Shown: one piece after another, positions 25,550 to 33,227 of the stretch
Position numbering within the stretch: the first letter of the stretch is position 1
Layout: every line of letters begins with the position of its first letter
From: Prochlorococcus sp. AG-355-O17
Lineage (GTDB): Bacteria > Cyanobacteriota > Cyanobacteriia > PCC-6307 > Cyanobiaceae
Assembly (NCBI GenBank): GCA_003280655.1
Contig: QCEK01000002.1
Location: 105,330-169,329 of the forward strand
Direction of reading: 5' to 3'
DNA length: 64,000 bases
Notes under the pieces: generated by a model
Databases searched by the model: none
Told to the model about the DNA's origin: nothing
The model's input: the letters and a program-made list of their open reading frames with translations, nothing else
Translations under genes and position numbers: made by a program

Positions 25550-25657
25550 ATGATAGAAGTAGTTTGGTCAGTAAATATAATGATTGCAATCCTTATTATT
25601 GGTGTTGCCTGGGTTCTTTATTACATATTTACTTATGATCAAAAATTTACTTCCTAG
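25550..25657 (+). CDS. 35-aa single-span membrane peptide
   Basis: MIEVVWSVNIMIAILIIGVA and onward is almost entirely one membrane helix with a short polar end (YDQKFTS). It lies 4 bases before the Nif11 gene, so it is probably on the same transcript. No family recognised. Confidence 0.45.
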   Translation: MIEVVWSVNIMIAILIIGVAWVLYYIFTYDQKFTS

Positions 25658-25661
25658 ATAA

Positions 25662-25844
25662 ATGTCAGATAAAGATCTAAGTAATTTTCTAAAAAAAATA
25701 GAGCAACTTAATCAAATTGCTGAGCTAATAAAAAATAATCCTAGTAAAAAGTTATCCCTTTCAAAATGCAAGAATCATGATGAAGTAATTAGATTAACCA
25801 CTGAATGGGGTTTTGATATTGGTAAAAGGTGGGGAGAATATTAA
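25662..25844 (+). CDS. Nif11-like protein, 60 aa
   Basis: The layout DLSNFLKKIEQLNQIAELIK, then NHDEVIRLTTEWGFDIG, fits the Nif11 domain (F-L-x-x-v ... e-v-i-x-l-a-x-e-x-G-f-x-i). It lacks the double-Gly cleavage site and Cys/Ser/Thr-rich core of a prochlorosin precursor, and no LanM gene is nearby, so it is not read as a lanthipeptide. Confidence 0.6.
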   Translation: MSDKDLSNFLKKIEQLNQIAELIKNNPSKKLSLSKCKNHDEVIRLTTEWGFDIGKRWGEY

Positions 25845-25929
25845 TTGATTTTATTACCAGCATTATTAAAATTGCCATCAACTTCAAATTAAATTCCTAA
25901 GATTAATTAATATTTCTTGTATTGGAGCT

Positions 25930-26700
25930 ATGAAAGAAATTGGAGAGATAAAGTCAAATATATATAAAATAGCTGCTGTTACAGATAGAGGGCAAAGATT
26001 AAATAAATTAATTTCTCCTATGTATGAGGAAAAAGCTAATGAAATGGATAAATTGATTGATGCTCTTAAGGACTTTAGTTTTGAAATGTCAGAAGAATTA
26101 TTGTCTGGAGAGTGGGAATTGATTTTTTCTAATGTTGAATTATTTCGAAGTTCTCCTTTCTTCCTTGCTATTGAAAAGGCATTAAATGATGAATTTAAAA
26201 GTAATCTTTTTTTTAAATTACATCAATTGCAAGTAGGATCCTTTGGCATATCAACTATTGGGAGAATTGCTCAAAAGATTGATTTTGAAAAAAAAGAATT
26301 TATATCTACTTTTGACACTACAATATTTGGGCTCACAACAATTCCTATCTTGGGTTGGTTCAAACTATTGCCTACTTTTGGTGGAAGAGTAATAACCCTA
26401 GCAAGTGATTTAGTTTTAAGAAATAATTTACTTGATATGAACTTACAAAAGACAAAAGTTTCTAAAGTTGATGGACTTAATAAGATTCCATTATTTAGTG
26501 AATTACTTATGGATAGATGGTATCCAGTTAAAGAGGTATGGAATAAGTTACCTTGGAATAAAGAATCGCCAAATTGCCAGGTTTCAATTTTATATTTAGA
26601 CGATGAAATTAGAATAATGCAGGATATGTATGGGTCTATTTTTATTTATATAAGGCCTTCAATTTCCTTGTTGAATTCAAATTCAATCTCTAATGATTAA
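25930..26700 (+). CDS. PAP/fibrillin family protein, 256 aa
   Basis: The LLSGEWELIFSNVELFRSSPFF segment is the fibrillin opening strand, preceded by an N-terminal helical region (ITDRG-like AVTDRGQRLNKLI) as in other family members. The C-terminal beta strand LDDEIRIMQDMYGSIFIYIR is the usual family end. A thylakoid or lipid-associated role is expected. It is longer than and distinct from the paralogue at 22959-23501. Confidence 0.82.
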   Translation: MKEIGEIKSNIYKIAAVTDRGQRLNKLISPMYEEKANEMDKLIDALKDFSFEMSEELLSGEWELIFSNVELFRSSPFFLAIEKALNDEFKSNLFFKLHQLQVGSFGISTIGRIAQKIDFEKKEFISTFDTTIFGLTTIPILGWFKLLPTFGGRVITLASDLVLRNNLLDMNLQKTKVSKVDGLNKIPLFSELLMDRWYPVKEVWNKLPWNKESPNCQVSILYLDDEIRIMQDMYGSIFIYIRPSISLLNSNSISND

Positions 26701-26734
26701 TTGAAACAATGAATAATACTACCATCAGTTAAAT

Positions 26735-26896
26735 TCAAGATAACAATCCTGATCCTTTCAAATAAAATTTAAATAAAAGAATAACTAGAAGGTTTACTAT
26801 TGCTAAGGCTACTAAACCATTTCTGTTTTTTACATCTAATTTCTTGACTAAATTAGAAAGATAAACGACTGGATTTTCTGGCTCTTTATTATCCAA
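26735..26896 (-). CDS. possible single-span membrane protein, 53 aa (TTG start)
   Basis: The TTG-started frame MDNKEPENPVVYLSNLVKKL has a C-terminal span (GLVALAIVNLLVILLFKFYL). Tail-anchored topology. It fills most of the 291-base gap between two longer genes. Start and coding status are uncertain. Confidence 0.4.
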   Translation of the reverse strand: MDNKEPENPVVYLSNLVKKLDVKNRNGLVALAIVNLLVILLFKFYLKGSGLLS

Positions 26897-26992
26897 ATTT
26901 TATTTAAATATTAATTTGAAAAGAAAATATCACAGTTTCATTTGAAGAATCAAAATTGTAAAGATGAATTTCCAAAAAGAAATAAATAATTT

Positions 26993-27367
26993 CTAACCCA
27001 TAATTCCTGCATTTCTTAAAAACGCTTTACCCATATTGCCAATTACAAAAAATAGAGACAGATTAATTAAAAGGACTATTAATAATGCCAACATTTTATA
27101 GTTTGGATTAGTTGAAATGCCATCAAATCCATTATTAAGAAATCTTTTAAAAAGTGATTTGTCAATATTCGGTTTTTGTTGCTCAGAATCAAGTTTTACT
27201 TTTTCTTCTGAAGAATCTTGACTACTTGCTTTCTCTAGAAATTCTGTAAATGCTTTAACATTTTCTTCTTTTTTAATCCCCTCATTAAGATCTTTATTGT
27301 CTTTATTCAAATTGGGGGACGATTCGATTGAATTATTTTCCTCAGGATTAAGTTTTGAATCTTCCAA
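26993..27367 (-). CDS. membrane protein with acidic disordered N terminus, 124 aa (TTG start)
   Basis: The first 70 residues are Asn/Glu/Ser/Lys-rich and probably disordered. One or two hydrophobic segments (about residues 93-111, MLALLIVLLINLSLFFVIG) follow, with a short GKAFLRNAGIMG end. No family recognised. The TTG start is supported by the lack of a better start. Confidence 0.5.
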   Translation of the reverse strand: MEDSKLNPEENNSIESSPNLNKDNKDLNEGIKKEENVKAFTEFLEKASSQDSSEEKVKLDSEQQKPNIDKSLFKRFLNNGFDGISTNPNYKMLALLIVLLINLSLFFVIGNMGKAFLRNAGIMG

Positions 27368-27401
27368 ATTAGTACTAAATGCTAGGAGTATATTACACCA
27401 T

Positions 27402-27436
27402 AAAAAAAACCCACTCGATCTATTGAAGAGAGGGTT
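27402..27436 (-). terminator. rho-independent terminator on the minus strand with no gene upstream of it
   Basis: Stem AACCC / GGGTT extended by CTC / GAG across one mismatch. The minus-strand 3' side runs into eight T (A on the plus strand at 27402-27409). No recognised minus-strand gene ends here: the next gene on the right (27548) runs the other way. It may end a short RNA starting near 27455-27520, or act as an attenuator in the leader of the 124-aa gene. Confidence 0.55.
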
Positions 27437-27547
27437 AGCTAAGGTTAAAGTTCTTACAAAGATAATAATTTATTTTTATTAAATTTGCGTTTGTATCACA
27501 ATGAAGTATTAATTTAGATTAAATTCAAGGTAATTTTTTTAATACAT

Positions 27548-27754
27548 ATGTTGGATGCGAATACTAAAAAAGCATGTAAAGATGATCCCTCAATAAGAGA
27601 AATTAAAATTAAAAATATAGAACATGCTATTGAACAAGCAGAATTGATGATAAAAGAATCAAAAATGAGCCAAGAAGAATTAATCTTCTTAAAAAGAAAA
27701 ATATCGGACTCAAGACAGGATTTAGAAATACTTTATTTAATGAAAATTAAATGA
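27548..27754 (+). CDS. small helical hypothetical protein, 68 aa
   Basis: A highly charged protein predicted to form a coiled coil (IKNIEHAIEQAELMIKESKM, then SQEELIFLKRKISDSRQDLEIL). No membrane segment. No known family. Confidence 0.5.
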   Translation: MLDANTKKACKDDPSIREIKIKNIEHAIEQAELMIKESKMSQEELIFLKRKISDSRQDLEILYLMKIK

Positions 27755-27868
27755 ATATAAATTTTTTAATCTTTTAAAAGAATTGAATTTTGCAAAGAAA
27801 ATTAATTTGTATATTTGAAGACTTATAAAGTTTAAAGAGAATGTAAGGATATTATAAAAGTTCTAGTT

Positions 27869-27970
27869 ATGTCTAAAAATAATCTATATATACCTTTAAA
27901 AATTGTTCCATACATCTTAATTTCAATTACTGCTATAGCAATAACAGCAGCTACATATGTAATTACTTAG
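27869..27970 (+). CDS. 33-aa single-span membrane peptide
   Basis: MSKNNLYIPLKIVPYILISI and the rest form one hydrophobic helix ending AATYVIT. Good composition for a tiny membrane subunit, but no family recognised. Confidence 0.4.
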   Translation: MSKNNLYIPLKIVPYILISITAIAITAATYVIT

Positions 27971-28033
27971 TTCTATGAGCTAAGTAAAGTTTTTAAATAT
28001 TAAATAAATAAGATATTTGTAATAACTAGTTGT

Positions 28034-28276
28034 ATGAATAAATTCAAAATCGCAATTTTTACAATATCAATAATCATATTTTCCCTTATTGGGATTAAAA
28101 AATTAATTTATATAAATCAAGTTAAAGATTTAAAAAATAAAGAAGAATCATTCTTTAATGAATCTATACGTGTTTTAAATGAATGCTTCGATCTAGAGAA
28201 TAAAAATAAAAGAACTCTTAATAAATCAATTGAATTAATTGAGTTTTGCTTAGAGGGATATGGATATAAAAACTGA
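28034..28276 (+). CDS. membrane-anchored hypothetical protein, 80 aa
   Basis: An N-terminal span (KIAIFTISIIIFSLIGI) is followed by a helical, charged tail with two Cys (NECFDLEN and EFCLEGYG). Either an uncleaved anchor or a signal peptide. Function unknown. Confidence 0.5.
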   Translation: MNKFKIAIFTISIIIFSLIGIKKLIYINQVKDLKNKEESFFNESIRVLNECFDLENKNKRTLNKSIELIEFCLEGYGYKN

Positions 28277-28403
28277 TTTCAAAACTTGAATAATGAATTT
28301 CCTTAATACTCCACTAATATGCAAATAAAAAATCTCTTATCAATAATCTTGTTATGTTCCATAATTTTTTATTAATAATATTTTCCTAATTTAATTTTTT
28401 AAA

Positions 28404-28811
28404 ATGACTAAAGTTAAATGTTCTTATTTAGGAAATTTAAACTGTGAGGCTATTCATCTACAATCTGGAAGTCTTATTAGAACTGATGCACCTTTAGATC
28501 ACTGCGGTAAAGGTGAAAGTTTTTCCCCGACTGATTTACTAGCAACATCTCTAGGTACTTGCCTGCTAACCATTATGGCGATCAAAGTTAAATCGAAAGG
28601 ATTTGATTTGAAAGGTATATATTTAAATATTGAAAAAGTAATGACACAAAATAGCGAGAGGAAGATAAAAGAACTAATAATAGATATTTTTATACCAGAG
28701 AGCATTTCTAATGAAACTATTGATTTTTTGAAAAAAGCTTCCAAAGAATGTCCAGTTACAAGAAATTTATCTCAAGAAATAGATATTAAAATTAGTTGGC
28801 ATCATGAATAA
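28404..28811 (+). CDS. OsmC family protein, 135 aa
   Basis: OsmC/Ohr-type peroxidase fold. The first conserved Cys is in SLGTCLLTIMAIKVKSKG and the second in SKECPVTRNLSQEI, the pair that forms the catalytic disulfide in this family. Reduction of organic peroxides is the expected role. Two tiny membrane genes follow closely on the same strand. Confidence 0.88.
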   Translation: MTKVKCSYLGNLNCEAIHLQSGSLIRTDAPLDHCGKGESFSPTDLLATSLGTCLLTIMAIKVKSKGFDLKGIYLNIEKVMTQNSERKIKELIIDIFIPESISNETIDFLKKASKECPVTRNLSQEIDIKISWHHE

Positions 28812-28840
28812 ATCTCAAACATAGTAATTACAAAAATATA

Positions 28841-28951
28841 ATGAAATACTTTATTGGAATAATCATTCTTTTATTTGGAATATATATAATTACAGACTTG
28901 GCATTAAAGACTAGGTATACAAGAAAAAGACTTTCAAAAGGAAAAAAATGA
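28841..28951 (+). CDS. 36-aa single-span membrane peptide
   Basis: MKYFIGIIILLFGIYIITDL is one helix followed by a very basic tail (KTRYTRKRLSKGKK). It starts 29 bases after the OsmC stop codon, and its own stop overlaps the next ATG (ATGA), so it is likely translated from the OsmC transcript. Confidence 0.5.
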   Translation: MKYFIGIIILLFGIYIITDLALKTRYTRKRLSKGKK

Positions 28952-29061
28952 ATGTTTTAAATTCTAATATTTCAGATAAAGTTAATAGATTTATTTTTGC
29001 ACTAAGAATTACGTCATATTTTAGTCTTATTTTTTCACTATTTTTTGGTCAATCAAACTAA
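28948..29061 (+). CDS. 37-aa hydrophobic peptide
   Basis: Starts at an ATG overlapping the previous stop by 4 bases (ATGA). MNVLNSNISDKVNRFIFALR is followed by a hydrophobic end (SYFSLIFSLFFGQSN). Its 3' end overlaps the end of the convergent gene at 29027 by 35 bases. Coding status is moderately likely because of the overlap. Confidence 0.4.
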   Translation: MNVLNSNISDKVNRFIFALRITSYFSLIFSLFFGQSN

Positions 29062-29311
29062 TCAAAGGGATCATGAAATTTACATTTATTCCAACAGTAC
29101 ACCATGCATAAATAATAAGAAAAAATATTTTTATAAATAAATTAGGGGGTAAGGTGAAAAAAATTTTGAAAAACCCTCCAATGAATAATACTAATATTCC
29201 AATTTGCAAAAGACCTTTGATTATCCATTTAAGTCCATATTTTTTAATGTTTATATAAAACCAGAAAAAAACAAAACTAGATAACAATAAATATACATAA
29301 TTTATGATCAT
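29027..29311 (-). CDS. hypothetical membrane protein, 94 aa
   Basis: Three hydrophobic segments (about residues 2-20, 34-50 and 58-85) and a short basic end (QKIVKK). No family recognised. Codon composition fits a small inner or thylakoid membrane protein. Confidence 0.5.
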   Translation of the reverse strand: MIINYVYLLLSSFVFFWFYINIKKYGLKWIIKGLLQIGILVLFIGGFFKIFFTLPPNLFIKIFFLIIYAWCTVGINVNFMIPLISLIDQKIVKK

Positions 29312-29448
29312 CTTTTCAGAGAAAATCTAAAAAATTTGCCGTTATCAAGGCATGATGATAATTATCACTTTTTTATCTGCAATTTTTTTTTTAAATGGAA
29401 AAGTTATACAAAAAACAATAAAAACAAATTATTTTTTTACTTTTTAAC

Positions 29449-29832
29449 TTAAAACATTTTCGATTTTAGTAAATCAACTCTTTTTTGATTTACTCCCAAA
29501 TCACTTTCTCCAACTCTTGATTCTGATCTTATTGATAAGATGCTTGATTCAGGTAGAAAGGATACTTCTAAGTCGTCTACATACTTCATCCATTTACTGG
29601 TTGCCTCAGCATGAAGATAATCGCCATCAATTTCTACAATCTCTGTTCTTGGAGTGTTTTCGATAAATATTTTAATCTCTTCAAAAGGTTTCTCCATATT
29701 ATTTACCTCCCATTCTTCTAGTACACAATGAGCAATCTCTACACAAGGTTTTAGTTCTATATGTGAGGCAAATGATGAAGAAGGGAATATAAAGCTTAAA
29801 CAAATTAAAATTGCTAAAAAAAGTTTTTGCAT
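29449..29832 (-). CDS. secreted DUF1499 protein, 127 aa
   Basis: A signal peptide (MQKLFLAILICLSFIFPSSS) is followed by the DUF1499 pattern: CVLEEW near the start, DYLHAEATSKWMKYVDDLEVSF in the middle and SIRSESRVGESDLGVNQKRV at the end. The family is of unknown function and usually exported or membrane-bound. Two Cys in the mature N terminus may form a disulfide. Confidence 0.85.
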   Translation of the reverse strand: MQKLFLAILICLSFIFPSSSFASHIELKPCVEIAHCVLEEWEVNNMEKPFEEIKIFIENTPRTEIVEIDGDYLHAEATSKWMKYVDDLEVSFLPESSILSIRSESRVGESDLGVNQKRVDLLKSKMF

Positions 29833-29961
29833 TAACAGAAAAAATTAATGATTTGTAATCTAACGAATTAAATTACTAAATTGTAATGACGACCTGATTA
29901 TTTTGTAAGAAAGCATATATGTTTTTATATTCAGAATTTAATATGTACTTCTAAAATCTTC

Positions 29962-30057
29962 AAAAAAAAAGATCCCTCAAAGAGAGATCTTTTTAAAAAT
30001 GATTTATCTCAAGTGTTTCCTTGTTTCCACTGAAATAAATCAATTACTCCTACACAC
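29962..30057 (-). ncRNA. yfr2-like: Yfr2-family small RNA candidate
   Basis: On the minus strand a 12-bp stem (positions 30031-30042 with 30000-30011, one G-U pair) closes a loop reading GTGGAAACAAGGAAACACT, with the two GGAAACA motifs typical of the Yfr2 family of cyanobacterial RNAs. It ends in a terminator at 29962-29994 (AAAAAGATC / GATCTTTTT stem, loop CTCAAAGAG, then T). A -10-like TATTAA at 30067-30062 puts the 5' end near 30057. Family call by motif and structure. Confidence 0.75.
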
Positions 30058-30130
30058 AATTTTAATATCACACCTAAATTCAAATTATGTAATGTCTAAT
30101 AGACCTCTATCTTAACTGTCACATGGCAAA

Positions 30131-30237
30131 ATATATAAAAAGTACTCAAACATCAAGGCCGAGTACTTTTAAAGTTATCAGAAAAAAGTGTGTGAGGAGT
30201 TTCTGATGTGTTTAATCTACCCCGTAAGGAATTTAAA
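30131..30237 (-). ncRNA. small RNA candidate presenting the Yfr1 core motif
   Basis: The minus strand contains ACTCCTCACACAC (30200-30188), the single-stranded core of Yfr1, here in the loop of an 8-bp hairpin (ATCAGAAA / TTTCTGAT, 30177-30207). A terminator follows: AAAAGTACTC / GAGTACTTTT with a 13-base loop, then TATATAT (30131-30170). A -10-like TATACT at 30250-30245 puts the 5' end near 30237. It is distinct from the true Yfr1 at 58092-58146. I know no name for it. Confidence 0.65.
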
Positions 30238-30323
30238 AGGCTACAGTATAAATTACTAATTATTTAAATCTTTCAGAAAAATTGGGCGTTGATGAAAAAA
30301 ATAATCAAAAACATAAAAAATTA

Positions 30324-30458
30324 ATGAAAAGCATTTACAAAAAAATCATTTTTATTATTTCAGCAATTGCTCTTTTTTCAGTAATAGCAGGTGTTGTCAA
30401 ATATTCGCTTACTTATATTGAAAATAATCCCGAGAAATACTTACCTACACAAAAGTAG
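30324..30458 (+). CDS. 44-aa single-span membrane protein
   Basis: MKSIYKKIIFIISAIALFSV opens one membrane helix, followed by a short polar end (ENNPEKYLPTQK). A stop codon just before the ATG in the same frame fixes the start. No family recognised. Confidence 0.45.
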   Translation: MKSIYKKIIFIISAIALFSVIAGVVKYSLTYIENNPEKYLPTQK

Positions 30459-30535
30459 GTCAAAAATTAAGTATAAATTCACTTCAAAAAATCTATAAAG
30501 TGTCTTAAATATGATCTACATTGACAGCTTGAGTC

Positions 30536-30679
30536 ATGAAAATCAAAAACACTTCAGTTCTTAATCAGAATAATATTCATTTAAGTCAATTCAAAAATAA
30601 GCATAAATATCAAATACTTGAGAATTACTGGAAGAAAAGAAAGAAAGAATGTGAAGAAAATCTTTCAAAATTTTGCTAA
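30536..30679 (+). CDS. 47-aa basic hypothetical protein
   Basis: A soluble, strongly basic small protein whose C-terminal half (ENYWKKRKKECEENLSKFC) is a likely helix with two Cys ten residues apart. It precedes the next gene by 9 bases and may be part of its transcript. Function unknown. Confidence 0.45.
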   Translation: MKIKNTSVLNQNNIHLSQFKNKHKYQILENYWKKRKKECEENLSKFC

Positions 30680-30688
30680 CCGATAATT

Positions 30689-30937
30689 ATGAATTTTATT
30701 TTTTCTTTTTTATTAGCATCTGTGATGTGGGTACAAGTTCCACAGTGGGAAGCTGACTGGTCAAAATGTGCTGTAGATGTTCCCGATTCATCATGTCACT
30801 GGTACGTAGCTGCTCCCGATAATACGTTTGGAGAAGGATTTAATTGGGAAAACGCTCCTTGGTTTGATGCTAATGGATTACAGGATATAGCTAAGATTGA
30901 GAAAGAATCTGTAGTAGAAAAACTTCAGAATAACTAA
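30689..30937 (+). CDS. Trp-rich small exported or membrane-associated protein, 82 aa
   Basis: A short hydrophobic N terminus (MNFIFSFLLASVMWVQVPQW) could be a signal or anchor. The rest is Trp-rich with two Cys (SKCAVDVPDSSCHWYVAAPDNT) and NWENAPWFDANGL. The distinctive composition suggests conservation. No family recognised. Confidence 0.55.
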   Translation: MNFIFSFLLASVMWVQVPQWEADWSKCAVDVPDSSCHWYVAAPDNTFGEGFNWENAPWFDANGLQDIAKIEKESVVEKLQNN

Positions 30938-31020
30938 AGTTTCTATTTCATCAATTAACTTTTAAAAGTATTTAAATCTTGTTGCTTAGTGGTTAACTTT
31001 TGATTAATTAAAAAATTTTT

Positions 31021-31167
31021 ATGCGTTTCAAAGTAAGTCTCAAAAAAAATGGAATGGAATTTGATGAAGTTGTTATAGCTAATAATAAAAAAGAGGCTAT
31101 GGAAGTAGCTTTAAAAAACAATCCAAAAGCTCAAGCATTAAACTCTGATTGGACATTTAAGATTTAA
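31021..31167 (+). CDS. 48-aa hypothetical protein
   Basis: MRFKVSLKKNGMEFDEVVIA, then NNKKEAMEVALKNNPKAQAL, has the beta-strand/helix pattern of a small ferredoxin-like half-domain. It ends directly against the stop codon of znuB (31168), so the two genes are tail-to-tail with no gap. Confidence 0.55.
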   Translation: MRFKVSLKKNGMEFDEVVIANNKKEAMEVALKNNPKAQALNSDWTFKI

Positions 31168-31953
31168 TTATTTGCGACGTTTAGGAATCAAAAGAGATGC
31201 GACACAAATAACACTTATTGCAGGTCCAGGCGACAAATTAAAGACTATAGAGAGAATAAAGCCCAGAAGTGAGATGCATAATCCAAAAAATGAAGACCTC
31301 ATCATTGCAATTCTTAAACTATGAGCCTTATTTAGCCCTAACAGAGTTGGGGTAGAAAGAAGAGCAATAACAAGAATCACTCCCACTGCTGACATTGAAC
31401 TAACAATTACTAATGCCGTTGTAAAACTCAAAGCAAGATTTAACAATGAAACGTTTATACCACTTGCAGATGCACCTTCTGAATCCAAACCCACATAAAC
31501 AACCTTTTCATATCCAAAAGTCATTAAAAGTATAAATACTAAAAAAGAAATTATTGTTCTAAGTAAATCTCCAAAATTTGCTGTCAATAAATCGCCAAAT
31601 AATACTGCCTCCAAATCAATCCTTATTCCGAGTAGAGGGATTATAAGGACTCCAAACCCAAGCATTCCAGCTAATATTGTGTTCATTATTGCTTCATAAT
31701 TTTCACTTTTTCTATTAGTTAAACTTTCCGCAATTACTGAGCCCAGAAGACCACTTATAACGCCACCAATTGAGGGATGAATTCCGAGCGCTAATGCGAG
31801 AGCAAGTCCAGGCAACACACAATGAGAGATTAAATTAACTTGTAATAATCTCTTATGAGTGATTAATACAGTTCCCATAGCTGGGCATAAGATCCCGGAG
31901 AATATAGTTATTATTAATGGAACCAGCCACCAGTTGTTATTAATAAAAGACAT
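31168..31953 (-). CDS. znuB: zinc/manganese ABC transporter permease, 261 aa
   Basis: Polytopic inner-membrane subunit of the ABC-3 family (7-8 predicted spans). Typical segments are PAMGTVLITHKRLLQVNLISH near the N terminus and VIVSSMSAVGVILVIALLSTP. With znuC and znuA nearby it forms a complete high-affinity zinc importer. It is on the same strand as znuC, but the zur gene lies between them on the opposite strand. Its start is only 17 bases from the nominal zur start. Confidence 0.9.
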   Translation of the reverse strand: MSFINNNWWLVPLIITIFSGILCPAMGTVLITHKRLLQVNLISHCVLPGLALALALGIHPSIGGVISGLLGSVIAESLTNRKSENYEAIMNTILAGMLGFGVLIIPLLGIRIDLEAVLFGDLLTANFGDLLRTIISFLVFILLMTFGYEKVVYVGLDSEGASASGINVSLLNLALSFTTALVIVSSMSAVGVILVIALLSTPTLLGLNKAHSLRIAMMRSSFFGLCISLLGFILSIVFNLSPGPAISVICVASLLIPKRRK

Positions 31954-31970
31954 TATTCGAAAGATTCGGT

Positions 31971-32405
31971 ATGATCAAAAATACGGGACAAAAAATGATT
32001 TCGGAAACAATGGTAACTAAGTCTGACATTACCAAAAGACAAGAACAACTTCTTGAAGAACTTAAAAAATGTGATGATGAATTGACTGGTCAAGAGTTGC
32101 ATAGACAATTGATAGAAAGCGGAAAGGCTATGGGACTGACGACTGTTTACAGGAATCTTCAAGTTCTGATAAAGCATGGCTTAATACGTTCTAGACATCT
32201 CCCAACAGGAGAGGTTCTGTACACTCCCGTAGATAGAGATATTCATCATTTGACCTGTGTTCAATGTGGTGAGACATCAAAAATGGAAGGATGCCCGGTA
32301 AAAGATATTCATACACCCAAAACAAATCCAAAGAAATTCCAATTGTTGTTCCATACCCTCGAGTATTTCGGGCTTTGCCAAAACTGTTATCAAGCTCAGA
32401 ATTAA
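31971..32405 (+). CDS. zur: Fur-family regulator, probable zinc uptake repressor, 144 aa
   Basis: A winged-helix N terminus (KRQEQLLEELKKC, GLTTVYRNLQVLIKHGLI) and a C-terminal dimerisation domain with CVQC and CQNC structural zinc sites plus the DRDIHHLTC segment. Its position inside the znu cluster makes Zur, not Fur, the sensible assignment. The start could be ATG at 31971, 31995 or 32010; the last removes a weakly conserved leader. It should repress znuA and znuCB when zinc is sufficient. Confidence 0.85.
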   Translation: MIKNTGQKMISETMVTKSDITKRQEQLLEELKKCDDELTGQELHRQLIESGKAMGLTTVYRNLQVLIKHGLIRSRHLPTGEVLYTPVDRDIHHLTCVQCGETSKMEGCPVKDIHTPKTNPKKFQLLFHTLEYFGLCQNCYQAQN

Positions 32406-32418
32406 AAAGGAACATTTT

Positions 32419-33189
32419 CTAATCACAGAAATTATTTTCGTTTATAGAGCTAATGTTTATAGCCTCTAATTTATCTTTTATTTGGTCAGGACTACCAACT
32501 GCCAAAACACTTTTATCAAGAACGATTACTTGATCATAGTTATTTAAAGACTCGCCCCAATCATGGCTACTTACGAGCAAAGAAAGTCCCGCATCCGCAA
32601 GTTGACGAACAATTTTTAGAAAATCTTCCTTTGCAGGTGGGTCCAAAGCTGCACAAGGTTCATCTAAAAGAAATATTTTTGCAGGGGACATAAGAGTTTT
32701 TGCTAATAGAGCTCTTTGCTGCTGTCCTCCTGAAAGAGAATCGAGTCTTCTATTAGCCAAATTTGCAATACCTACTCTTTGCATTGTCGCCTCTAATTCA
32801 CAACATTTATTAATCCAAGAATTAGGATATGCCAGAAGAGTCTTAATTTGAAAGGGGTTATTACTTTTTGATTTTGAATACTTTATTTGACCAAGAGATA
32901 CCAATTTTTCAACTGTAATGGGGAACTTCCAATTCATAGAACTTCTTTGAGGCATAAGTGCCACAAGAGCTCTAGATTTATATAAATCTTCACCGTCAAT
33001 TTTTATTTCGCCTTTATCTGGAGTATTTTGTCCTTGCAATATTCTTAAAAGAGTTGACTTACCAGCGCCGTTTGGACCAACTAAAGCTGTTAGAGTTCCA
33101 GGTTTAATCTCAACCGATACCTTATTCAAAGCTGGCTTACTTTTTTTTGTGTATGCAAAGGTTAAATTTTCAGCGACTAAAGTAGCCAT
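32419..33189 (-). CDS. znuC: zinc ABC transporter ATP-binding protein, 256 aa
   Basis: The ATPase of the zinc importer: Walker A GPNGAGKST, signature LSGGQQQR, Walker B IFLLDEP and the H-loop in SSHDWG are all present. It is divergent from znuA across a 136-base promoter region with two palindromes. Transcription toward znuB has to cross zur in antisense. Its stop is 13 bases from the zur stop. Confidence 0.93.
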   Translation of the reverse strand: MATLVAENLTFAYTKKSKPALNKVSVEIKPGTLTALVGPNGAGKSTLLRILQGQNTPDKGEIKIDGEDLYKSRALVALMPQRSSMNWKFPITVEKLVSLGQIKYSKSKSNNPFQIKTLLAYPNSWINKCCELEATMQRVGIANLANRRLDSLSGGQQQRALLAKTLMSPAKIFLLDEPCAALDPPAKEDFLKIVRQLADAGLSLLVSSHDWGESLNNYDQVIVLDKSVLAVGSPDQIKDKLEAINISSINENNFCD

Positions 33190-33227
33190 TAATTAATCTT
33201 TTAAAAAAGTCACTTTACAAGCTTACC

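Noticed and set aside
25662..25844. Nif11 gene considered as a prochlorosin precursor
   Set aside because: No double-Gly leader end, no core with Cys/Ser/Thr and no lanthionine synthetase nearby.
20000..31000. Small-gene tract considered as a prophage
   Set aside because: No integrase, terminase, capsid, portal or tail genes, and no tRNA-flanking attachment site.
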